The notes under the pieces were generated by a model. It was given only the letters and a program-made list of their open reading frames with translations, searched no databases and was not told the origin of the DNA. Below are positions 7,366 to 14,286 of a stretch of DNA of 57,997 nt, in pieces; the stretch's first letter is position 1; every line of letters starts with the position of its first letter. The translations under genes were made by a program, and so were the position numbers. This DNA comes from Puniceibacterium sp. (GTDB lineage: Bacteria > Pseudomonadota > Alphaproteobacteria > Rhodobacterales > Rhodobacteraceae), in the NCBI GenBank assembly GCA_024636635.1, contig JAGXGV010000149.1:1-57997 (forward strand), written 5' to 3'.

Positions 7366-9069
7366 ATGACAGAGCAGACCGGGAACGCGCAGAACGGCGC
7401 ACAGGCGATGGTTCGGATGCTTCAGGCGCATGGCGTCAAGCATATATTCGGCCTGTGCGGGGACACGACGCTGCCGTTCTATGACGCGATGCACGGGCTG
7501 GATCACGACATGACCCATGTGCTGACGCGCGACGAACGCAGCGCGACCTACATGGCCGATGCCTATTCGCGCGTCACGGGCCGCGTCGGTGTGGCCGAGG
7601 GGCCGTCGGGGGGGGGGGCGACCTATATTCTGCCCGGCCTGATCGAAGCTTCGGAAAGCTCTTATGCCGTTCTTGGGATTACCACGGATGTCTCTGTCGC
7701 CTCTTATGGCCGCTACCCGCTGACCGAGGTGGATCAGGAGGCGCTGATGCGGCCCCTGACCAAGTGGAACACGGTGATCCGCCGCGCCGATCACATTCCG
7801 CGCATGGTGCGTCAGGCGTTCCGCGCCATGACCACGGGCCGGTCCGGGGCTGCGCATCTGGGCCTGCCCTATGACATCCAGTATGATGACGTCCCAGAAT
7901 CCGACATCTGGGCCGATCCGGCGCTGGCGAGCTACCCGGCCTACCGCACCGGCCCGCAGGACGACGTGATCCGCGCCGCCGCCGATGCCATCCTGTCCGC
8001 GAAGAATCCGGTGATCGTCTGCGGCGGCGGCGTCGTGATTTCCGGCGCGATGGACGATCTTGACCGGCTGGCGACGCGTCTGGACATTCCGGTCGCAACC
8101 TCGATCTCGGGGCAGGGATCGCTTGCAGAGACTCATGCCAACTGCGTCGGCGTGGTCGGATCGAACGGCGGCACGGACGAGACATGGGAAGCGATGGCAA
8201 ACGCCGATCTGGTCGTGTTCATGGGCTGTCGCGCCGGATCGACCACCACATCGCGGTGGGAGGCGCCCACGGCAGGCACCCGCGTCGTGCAGTTCGATGT
8301 CGATCCGATGGTGCTGGGCGCGGTCTATGAAATCGAGGTCGGCGTGCCGGGTGATCTGAAACTGTCGCTTGCGGCGCTGAACGCGGAACTGGACCGGCGC
8401 GGGCAGGGCGGTACGACATTCGGCGGCGCGGCGGCTGTGGCCGACATCCGCAAGCGCAAGTTCGCCCGCTTTGACGAACTGGCCGCCAGCGACGAATCCC
8501 CGATCCGCCCGGAACGCATCATCGCCACCCTGCAAAAGGTGCTGCCCGAAGATGTCACCGTGGTGTCCGACCCCGGCACGTCCTGCCCCTATTTCTCGGC
8601 CTATTACACGCTGCCGCAGAATGGCCGCCATTTTATCACCAACCGTGCGCATGGCGCGCTGGGTTATGCCCTGTCCGCGTCGCTGGGCGCATGGTTCGGG
8701 CGGCCCACGTCAAAGGTTGTCGCGCTGATGGGCGACGGATCCTTCGGGTTCACGGTGGGCGAGCTTGAGACCGTCACGCGGTGCCGTGCGCCGATCACCT
8801 TTGTGGTCTTTTCGAACGCCAACTACGGCTGGATCAAGGCCAGCCAGCATGACGATTGCGGCGCGCGCTATTATAATGTCGAATTCAACCGAACGGATCA
8901 GGCGGCGGTGGCTGCGGCCTATGGCGTCAAGTCCTGGAAGGTCGAAGACCCGGCCAAGCTGGAACAGGTGATGCGCGAAGCCATCGCCCATGACGGACCC
9001 ACGCTGGTCGATATCATCTGCCAGCCGCTGGAAGAGTCCCGCGCCCCGGTGCGGCGCTGGATGGGCTGA
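7366..9069 (+). CDS. Thiamine-diphosphate-dependent enzyme (acetolactate synthase/decarboxylase-like)
   Basis: A 567-residue three-domain ThDP enzyme. Glu57 in TRDERSATYMADAY is the residue that activates the thiamine ring. Residues about 200-340 form the central domain, and the ThDP/Mg motif runs from GDGSFGF (456) to NANYGW (484). The family includes acetolactate synthase, benzoylformate and sulfopyruvate decarboxylases and carboligases; the exact reaction cannot be told from motifs. It leads the operon with tctCBA, so it probably acts on, or on a product of, the imported carboxylate. The codons around residues 82-85 contain a run of 11 Gs (7608-7618). The next gene has an AAGGAG site after a 46 bp gap. 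Confidence 0.9.
   Translation: MTEQTGNAQNGAQAMVRMLQAHGVKHIFGLCGDTTLPFYDAMHGLDHDMTHVLTRDERSATYMADAYSRVTGRVGVAEGPSGGGATYILPGLIEASESSYAVLGITTDVSVASYGRYPLTEVDQEALMRPLTKWNTVIRRADHIPRMVRQAFRAMTTGRSGAAHLGLPYDIQYDDVPESDIWADPALASYPAYRTGPQDDVIRAAADAILSAKNPVIVCGGGVVISGAMDDLDRLATRLDIPVATSISGQGSLAETHANCVGVVGSNGGTDETWEAMANADLVVFMGCRAGSTTTSRWEAPTAGTRVVQFDVDPMVLGAVYEIEVGVPGDLKLSLAALNAELDRRGQGGTTFGGAAAVADIRKRKFARFDELAASDESPIRPERIIATLQKVLPEDVTVVSDPGTSCPYFSAYYTLPQNGRHFITNRAHGALGYALSASLGAWFGRPTSKVVALMGDGSFGFTVGELETVTRCRAPITFVVFSNANYGWIKASQHDDCGARYYNVEFNRTDQAAVAAAYGVKSWKVEDPAKLEQVMREAIAHDGPTLVDIICQPLEESRAPVRRWMG
7608..7618 (+). repeat. G11 homopolymer inside the ThDP-enzyme gene
   Basis: Eleven consecutive Gs within codons for S-G-G-G-A near residue 83. 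Loss or gain of one base would end the protein near residue 90. The reading frame is intact as given. Confidence 0.9.
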
Positions 9070-9115
9070 CGCGCCCGAAGGACAAGAAGAAACCCGCAAC
9101 AAGGAGATCCGCAAC

Positions 9116-10096
9116 ATGAAAGTCATCCCCACATTCAAGGCCGCTCTGGTCGGTGCCGCGCTGGTGCTGCCGCTGGCGGCACAGGCGCAGGATTACCCGC
9201 AGCGCGACATCATGCACATCATGCCCTGGGGTGCCGGGGGCGGCACCGACACCGTGATGCGCAGTTTCCTGAACTTTGCCGAAGAACCGCTGGGCGTCGG
9301 CATCAACACTCAGAATATCGACGGCGCACAAAGCGGCGTTGGCACCATGCGGCTGATGCGGTCGCGTCCCGACGGGTATACCATCGGATCGCTGACCTGG
9401 GACAGCGTGATCACGGTGCCGAAGTTCGATCTGGTGCCCGGCTACGACACCGAAAGCCTGGCCTTTATCGGGTCGGTCACGGTGCACCCCACCGCGCTGG
9501 TCGTGCGGGCGGATTCACCCTGGACCACGCTTGAGGAATTTGTGGACGCCGCCAAGGAGGCGCCCGGTACGCTGACCATTTCCAACGTCGGCACCGGCGG
9601 TGTCTGGCACCTGCCCGCACTGGATTTCGCCGATGCGGCCGACATCGAGGTACGCCATGTGCCCTATCCTGACGGGTCCGGCAGCCAGCGCGAGGCGCTG
9701 CTGAGCGGCGAGACGGACGCGGCCAGCCTGTCGGTGTCGGCGGCCTATCCGGCCATCGCTTCGGGTGATCTGCGGGTTCTGGGCGTGATGGCCGAGGACC
9801 GCAGCCCCGACGTGCCGGATGTTCCGACCTTCAAGGAAGCGGGTTTTGATGTGGTCTGGGGCAGCTTCCGCCTGCTGGCCGCGCCTGCGGGCACCTCCGA
9901 GGACCAGATCGCAACTCTTGCAGCTGCTTTCGAGCAGGTCTTTGAAAACCCGGAATTTCAGGCACTTGCGGAAAAGACCGCGATGGGGCCGGAATGGATG
10001 GGCCCGGAAGAGACCACAGAATATGTCGCCCGCTCGCAGGAACGCGCCTTTGCGCTGATCGACAGCCTGGTTGAACAGGGGCTCCTGGAACAATAA
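9116..10096 (+). CDS. tctC: TTT transporter periplasmic binding protein TctC
   Basis: A 326-residue Bug/TctC family receptor. The signal peptide is MKVIPTFKAALVGAALVLPL with an AQA cleavage site. The mature part begins with the family pattern Y-P-x-R-D-I and MPWGAGGGTDT, the first ligand loop; NVGTGGVWH and FKEAGFDVVWGSFR are later family signatures. It delivers a carboxylate to the TctAB membrane complex. AAGGAG at 9101-9106 fixes the ATG at 9116. A GC-rich hairpin follows the stop, probably letting tctC be made in excess over tctBA. Confidence 0.95.
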   Translation: MKVIPTFKAALVGAALVLPLAAQAQDYPQRDIMHIMPWGAGGGTDTVMRSFLNFAEEPLGVGINTQNIDGAQSGVGTMRLMRSRPDGYTIGSLTWDSVITVPKFDLVPGYDTESLAFIGSVTVHPTALVVRADSPWTTLEEFVDAAKEAPGTLTISNVGTGGVWHLPALDFADAADIEVRHVPYPDGSGSQREALLSGETDAASLSVSAAYPAIASGDLRVLGVMAEDRSPDVPDVPTFKEAGFDVVWGSFRLLAAPAGTSEDQIATLAAAFEQVFENPEFQALAEKTAMGPEWMGPEETTEYVARSQERAFALIDSLVEQGLLEQ

Positions 10097-10105
10097 GCGT
10101 TAAAA

Positions 10106-10132
10106 GGGGGCGGCCATCGGGTCGCCGCCCCC
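10106..10132 (+). terminator. Intra-operon hairpin after tctC
   Basis: A perfect 9 bp stem (GGGGGCGGC / GCCGCCCCC) with a 9 nt loop, 10 bp past the tctC stop. Only a weak T-rich stretch follows (GTTGCTTT), so partial termination or mRNA 3'-end protection is likelier than full termination. Confidence 0.6.
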
Positions 10133-10190
10133 GTTGCTTTGCCTGACAGGGCCATGTGCCCAGGCCCCGGCCACAACAGGGATTTTGTGC

Positions 10191-10688
10191 ATGACGCTGT
10201 ATCGTTTCAACAGGCAGGCCGCCTTTGCGACCTTTCTGATCGTGCTGAACACCATCTACGCCAGCCAGATCCCCGAACTGGGCATACCTTTTGCCAAGGG
10301 CGGAGAGCCGGGCCCGGCGTTTCTGCCTGTGGCTTTGTGCCTGTTCATCTATGTCGCGGGACTGCGCATCCTGTTCACGTCTATGACCGCGGTCATAACC
10401 GAAGACGCGCCAGAGCGGTCGGACACCGTGCCGCGTCTGGCGCAGGTCGGGCCGCTGGTGGTGCTCGGGCTGACGGTTCTGTACCTGATCGCCTTTCCCT
10501 GGATCGGCTACTTTGCCAGCACGGCATTCTATGCCCTGCTGATGTCCTTGTTCTTCAACTATGAATCCTCGGGCAGCCTGACGGATGCGGCGTGGAAATC
10601 GGTCCTGACGGGAATCGCCATCACCGCCTTCGGATGGCTGTTCTTTGTGCAGTTGTTCGGGCTGTTTCTGCCGGTCTGGGGGGGCTGA
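10191..10688 (+). CDS. tctB: TTT transporter small membrane subunit TctB
   Basis: A 165-residue protein with four hydrophobic segments (around 13-32, 42-60, 85-105, 120-160), the usual TctB layout. It pairs with TctA to form the sodium- or proton-driven permease. The start is the ATG at 10191, because upstream in-frame residues are non-hydrophobic and unlike the family. Residues 65-70 (M-T-A-V-I-T), in the loop after the second membrane segment, are encoded by the palindrome at 10382-10397. It ends 4 bp before tctA. Confidence 0.92.
   Translation: MTLYRFNRQAAFATFLIVLNTIYASQIPELGIPFAKGGEPGPAFLPVALCLFIYVAGLRILFTSMTAVITEDAPERSDTVPRLAQVGPLVVLGLTVLYLIAFPWIGYFASTAFYALLMSLFFNYESSGSLTDAAWKSVLTGIAITAFGWLFFVQLFGLFLPVWGG
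10382..10397. repeat. In-gene palindrome, copy 2 (16 bp perfect)
   Basis: TATGACCGCGGTCATA inside tctB, encoding M-T-A-V-I in the same phase as the copies at 5372-5391 and about 51399. Confidence 0.9.
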
Positions 10689-10692
10689 AGCG

Positions 10693-12207
10693 ATGCTTGC
10701 AGATCTTGGCGGCGGCTTTGTCACGCTTTTGCAGCCGATGACCTTCCTGTTTCTGGTGGGCGGCTTTCTTCTGGGGCTGTTCTTTGGCGCCATTCCCGGC
10801 CTTACGGCCACGCTTGCCATCGCGATCCTGCTGCCGTTCACCTTTGGCATGGAGGTGACGCAGGCGCTGGTCATGGTCATGGGGATCTACATGGCCGGCA
10901 TCTATGCAGGCTCGATCACCGGCATCACCGTCAACATCCCCGGCGCACCTTCGGGTGTGATGACCAGCTACGAAGGGTATGCCATGATGCAGCGCGGCGA
11001 AGGTCCGCGCGCGCTGGGTCTGTCGGCCTTTGCCTCGGTCATCGGCGGGCTGGTGGGGGCGGTGCTGCTGATGTTCCTCGCGGAACCGATCAGCCGCGTC
11101 GCGCTGCTGTTCCAGACACCGGACAAGTTCTCGCTTGTGGTGCTGGCCATTGTCACGGTCACGATCGTCAGTTCCGGCTCGCTCTGGAAGGCGTCGATGG
11201 CCATGGCCCTCGGGCTGGCCATTTCGACCGTGGGGATCGACCCGATGGTGCCGGTGGGGCGATTCGATTTTGACAGCTATTATCTGGTCGAGGGCATCAC
11301 CCTGCTGCCCGCAGTCATCGGTCTGTTTGCCATATGCGAACTGTTCGTGCAGTCCTCGACACCCAGCCGGATCGCCTTTGGCGAAGCGCCCGAGGTGCAC
11401 AAACGGCTTGGCCCGCGCGATTTCATTCCCAGCGGTGCTGACCTCAGGACGGTGGGCGCGGCCACCTATGCCAAAAGCTCGGTCATCGGCGTGTTGATCG
11501 GGATGCTGCCGGGCGGGGGCGCGTCCATGGCCAGTTTCATCGCCTATGCCGAGGCCAAGCGCGGTGCGCGCAACCCCGAGGAATACGGCAAGGGGTCGAT
11601 CCAGGGTCTTTCCGCGTCTGAGGCGGCCAACAACGCCATGTGCGGTGGCGCCATCGTGCCACTGCTGACCATCGGGATTCCGGGCGATGCGGTCACGGCG
11701 ATCATCTTTGGCGTGTTCCTGATCCACGGGCTTGTCCCCGGGCCGGGCCTGCTGGCCAACAATTTCGACGTGGTGGCGCCGATGTTCGCGGCGCTTGTGG
11801 TGGCGTCGCTGCTGATCTTCGTGTCGGTGCTGCTGTTTGGCCCGCTTTACATGCGGCTGGCGCGGATCAACCGCGGCATCCTGTACGGGGTGATTGCCAT
11901 GGTGTCGGTGGTGGGGGTCTATGCCTCGACCTATTCGATGTTCCAGATGTGGATGGCGCTGGCCATCGGGGCCTTTGCCTTTGGCTTGCGCCGCTTTGGC
12001 TATCCCTTGCTGCCGCTGCTCATGGGCATCATCCTCGGCCCCTATTTCGAGGAATTCCTGCGCCGGTCGCTGATCGTGTCAGAAGGCAGTCCGCTGATCT
12101 TTCTGACCCAGCCGTTCAGCCTGCTGTTCCTTGTCATGACAGCTGTTTTTGTCTGGCTGCTGCGCATAGGACCAGCGAGGCGGGCGCGGGCGGGGCTGCG
12201 CGAATGA
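10693..12207 (+). CDS. tctA: TTT transporter large membrane subunit TctA
   Basis: A 504-residue polytopic permease with about 12 membrane segments. Family motifs are visible: GLFFGAIPGLTATLAIAIL near residue 30, GSITGITVNIPGAPSG near 75, and the repeat-like GMLPGGGASMASF and GGAIVPLLTIGIPGDAVTA in the second half. TctA carries the transport path for di- or tricarboxylates and related acids. The true start is the ATG at 10693, 4 bp after tctB. It is the last certain gene of the operon; a 50-codon frame begins at its stop through an ATGA overlap. Confidence 0.96.
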   Translation: MLADLGGGFVTLLQPMTFLFLVGGFLLGLFFGAIPGLTATLAIAILLPFTFGMEVTQALVMVMGIYMAGIYAGSITGITVNIPGAPSGVMTSYEGYAMMQRGEGPRALGLSAFASVIGGLVGAVLLMFLAEPISRVALLFQTPDKFSLVVLAIVTVTIVSSGSLWKASMAMALGLAISTVGIDPMVPVGRFDFDSYYLVEGITLLPAVIGLFAICELFVQSSTPSRIAFGEAPEVHKRLGPRDFIPSGADLRTVGAATYAKSSVIGVLIGMLPGGGASMASFIAYAEAKRGARNPEEYGKGSIQGLSASEAANNAMCGGAIVPLLTIGIPGDAVTAIIFGVFLIHGLVPGPGLLANNFDVVAPMFAALVVASLLIFVSVLLFGPLYMRLARINRGILYGVIAMVSVVGVYASTYSMFQMWMALAIGAFAFGLRRFGYPLLPLLMGIILGPYFEEFLRRSLIVSEGSPLIFLTQPFSLLFLVMTAVFVWLLRIGPARRARAGLRE

Positions 12208-12356
12208 CCCACCAACTGAATCGAGCTGTCACGGCGGTGTCCGATGACCCCGGCCGTGATGCCGCCGGGTTCGCGCGCCTGTTGCGGGACAATGCGGTAT
12301 CTTGGGGGCGGCGTGACCCGCGGATGGCGGAAAGAGACTTATTCACGGGGTTTTAA
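12204..12356 (+). CDS. Possible 50-residue small protein downstream of tctA
   Basis: An open frame (MTHQLNRAVTAVSDDPGRD..., ends LFTGF) whose ATG overlaps the tctA stop as ATGA, the coupling seen for real operon genes. I recognise no family. It could be the remnant of a truncated fourth gene or chance coding. No membrane segment or signal peptide is evident. Confidence 0.25.
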   Translation: MTHQLNRAVTAVSDDPGRDAAGFARLLRDNAVSWGRRDPRMAERDLFTGF

Positions 12357-12377
12357 CGGCAAATCACGGAGCTTGAT

Positions 12378-12399
12378 TTGACAACCCCGACGCGTCGGG
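12378..12399 (+). promoter_or_regulatory. TTGACA box and 14 bp palindrome upstream of the MOSC gene
   Basis: A consensus -35 hexamer TTGACA (12378-12383) is followed at 12386-12399 by the perfect palindrome CCCGACGCGTCGGG. A palindrome in the spacer just after a -35 box is a typical repressor position. I see no good -10 box, so this is tentative. Confidence 0.4.
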
Positions 12400-12429
12400 C
12401 AGTCTGTTCCCGTCAAGACGGAGAGAGCC

Positions 12430-13023
12430 ATGCCAGCCCTGATGCCCACCCATTTCACCGCCACGATCCGCTGGTTGGGCCGCGTGCCTGTTGGCGAGGG
12501 GCCGATCCGTTCCGTCCCGGTCGATTCTGTCCACCTGACCTGGGACGGGATGGTCGGCGAGCGTCATTCCGGGCTGACCCGTCCGTCGTGCAGCCGGATG
12601 CTGAAACAGTATCCGCGCGGCACCGAGATCCGCAATGTGCGCCAGTTGTCGGTCATGTCGGCGGAAGAACTGGCACTGATCGCGGAACGCATGGGGCTGG
12701 ATGCGATTGCGCCGGAATGGGCGGGCGCGTCGATGGTGATCGAGGGCATTCCCGATTTCAGCCATGTGCCGCCATCCGCGCGGCTTCAGGGGCCAGGGGG
12801 CGTGATGCTGGCCATCGACATGGAAAACCGGCCCTGCCAACTGCCCGCGCGCGAGATCGAGAGCGAGCACGAGGGTTTTGGCAAGCGGTTCAAGCCGGCT
12901 GCGGCGGGATTGCGCGGGGTGACGGCCTGGGTGGAGCGCCCCGGGCGGCTTGCCATCGGCGACGAACTGCGCCTGCATGTGCCGGATCAGCCGCATTGGG
13001 CCCATAACGAGGCGCTGCGGTAG
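12430..13023 (+). CDS. MOSC domain-containing protein
   Basis: A 197-residue free-standing MOSC protein (molybdenum-cofactor-sulfurase C-terminal domain). The conserved Cys sits in ENRPCQLP near residue 139, and IRNVRQLSVMSAEEL and LRGVTAWVERPGRL match the beta-barrel core. MOSC proteins carry sulfur or bind molybdenum cofactor; some reduce N-hydroxylated compounds. The substrate is unknown. Its only neighbour with a molybdenum link is the distant xdh operon at 23-28 kb. It appears monocistronic with its own promoter. An alternative Met lies at residue 5. Confidence 0.88.
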   Translation: MPALMPTHFTATIRWLGRVPVGEGPIRSVPVDSVHLTWDGMVGERHSGLTRPSCSRMLKQYPRGTEIRNVRQLSVMSAEELALIAERMGLDAIAPEWAGASMVIEGIPDFSHVPPSARLQGPGGVMLAIDMENRPCQLPAREIESEHEGFGKRFKPAAAGLRGVTAWVERPGRLAIGDELRLHVPDQPHWAHNEALR

Positions 13024-13044
13024 CGCGGCCCCCCCGACCAATGT

Positions 13045-13099
13045 GGGCGCCCTGCGGGCGCATGCCTCCGGCGGGGATATTTTTGACCCAAAGAAGCGG
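13045..13099. repeat. Intergenic GC-rich repeat, copy D
   Basis: A GGGCGC...GCGCAT hairpin-like arm, then CCTCCGGCGGGGATATTTTTGA and AAAGAAGCGG; the layout is the same as copies A, B and C (inverted repeat, GGGGATATT, purine-rich end). It lies in the gap between the MOSC gene and the convergent thioesterase gene and may serve as a bidirectional transcript end. Confidence 0.6.
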
Positions 13100-13104
13100 T
13101 GCGG

Positions 13105-13467
13105 TCAGGCGGGGACCGGGACCATCGTGCCCTGCAACAGGGCGATCAGGGTCTCGGTATCGCCCGTGCGGGCAAAGACCTCGGCGGTGACGACGATCAG
13201 GCGGCGGCCCGGTTTCGCCACCTTGCCGCGTGCGACCAGCAGGTCGCCGAGGGCGGGGGCGAGGAGGTTGATCTCGGCGGTGACAACTTCCTGATCGTCG
13301 GGAAGGAGCGTCGGGGCGGCATAACCAGCGGCGGAATCCTCGATCGAGAAGGTCAGACCGGCATGGCCGAACCCCTGCTGCTGGCGCGTGCCGGGCAGGA
13401 TCGGCGCGGTGATTGCAACGGCGCCGGGGGCGATGTCGCCCAGGCGTGCGCCGAGAGTGGTCATCAT
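13105..13467 (-). CDS. PaaI-like hotdog thioesterase
   Basis: A 120-residue hotdog-fold protein. QQGFGHAGLTFSIEDSAAGYAA is the central helix with the family's H-G-G-x region in altered form, followed by LLPDDQEVVTAEINLLAPA and GRRLIVVTAEVFA. Such proteins hydrolyse acyl-CoA. In-frame conserved-looking residues (T-R-I-R-T-S-F-A-R-Q-S) continue upstream of the Met at 13467 back to about 13543, but without ATG, GTG or TTG. Translation may start there at a non-standard codon such as CTG at 13509, or the start may be 13467. It is downstream of pdeM on the same strand. Confidence 0.8.
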   Translation of the reverse strand: MMTTLGARLGDIAPGAVAITAPILPGTRQQQGFGHAGLTFSIEDSAAGYAAPTLLPDDQEVVTAEINLLAPALGDLLVARGKVAKPGRRLIVVTAEVFARTGDTETLIALLQGTMVPVPA

Positions 13468-13545
13468 CGACTGGCGCGCAAAGCTGGTGCGGATGCGGGT
13501 TTCCGACAGGCAGCGAACAAGCGATGAAAGCTCAAGCGGGGCGCT

Positions 13546-14205
13546 TTAGCGCGGCATCGGGATGACAAGCGGGCTGGGGCCGGTCAGGATGGCGCGGGCG
13601 TCGGGCGCCATCAGGGCGCAGAGCGGTGCCGCAGTTGTGGCAAGCCCCCCGGTATAGGCCCCATAGGCGGGCAGGATCAGCCGCTGGTCGTCCAGCAGGA
13701 AACAGGGCCGCGTGAGCGTGCGGCCCCGCAGGCCGAGCCTGGCCTTGGGGTGGTAATGGCCTGACACTTCGCCCTGTCCGGCAGGGGTCGCGATGTGCCG
13801 GAAGATGAGCGGCCCGACGGTGGTCTGCGCCAGATGCGTGCCGCCAAGGCCGACGGGACCGGGATCATGATTCCCCTCGATCCAGGTCCAGCCACGCCCG
13901 GCCTGAAGGCGGGTGATCCAGAGCAGTTGGTCTTCGGGCAGGGCGGCGCCGATGTCGGGCGCATCAAAGCTGTCGCCAAGGCAGATCACTTCGCGCGCAC
14001 GGGTCGCGGTGAGGTCGGTTTCCAGCCGCAGCAGGGTTTCGACCGTGTCATAGGGCGGCAGCGGCGCGCCGCCATGCCGCGCGGCGCGGGCGGATTTGCC
14101 GAAGTGCAGATCCGACACCACAAGCAGGTCGCGCGCGGGCCAGTAGAGCGCACCCGACGACAGCGCGACCAACTGGGTGTTGCGGAAGGCAAAGACATGC
14201 GACAT
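13546..14205 (-). CDS. pdeM: Ligase-associated DNA damage response endonuclease PdeM
   Basis: A 219-residue calcineurin-like phosphoesterase. The metal ligands are clear: SDLHFGKS, GDSFD, EGNHDPG and SGHYHPKA. PdeM proteins occur with a DExH helicase in a DNA-repair module often joined to an ATP-dependent ligase and exonuclease. Here it directly follows the helicase, 81 bp downstream of its stop. The start at 14205 (MSHVFAF) suits the family's N-terminus; a Met at 14226 is the alternative. I see no ligase gene near it. Confidence 0.9.
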   Translation of the reverse strand: MSHVFAFRNTQLVALSSGALYWPARDLLVVSDLHFGKSARAARHGGAPLPPYDTVETLLRLETDLTATRAREVICLGDSFDAPDIGAALPEDQLLWITRLQAGRGWTWIEGNHDPGPVGLGGTHLAQTTVGPLIFRHIATPAGQGEVSGHYHPKARLGLRGRTLTRPCFLLDDQRLILPAYGAYTGGLATTAAPLCALMAPDARAILTGPSPLVIPMPR

Positions 14206-14286
14206 GGCGGCACAAAGCCGGAACATACAGGGCTCTGCAAGGGGAAAGCGACGTGTGTCCGGCGGCGCATCACGTTGGGGATGTGG

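Noticed and set aside
7297-8652. A 451-codon open frame on the minus strand
   Set aside because: It is antisense to the ThDP enzyme, which carries its full motif set.
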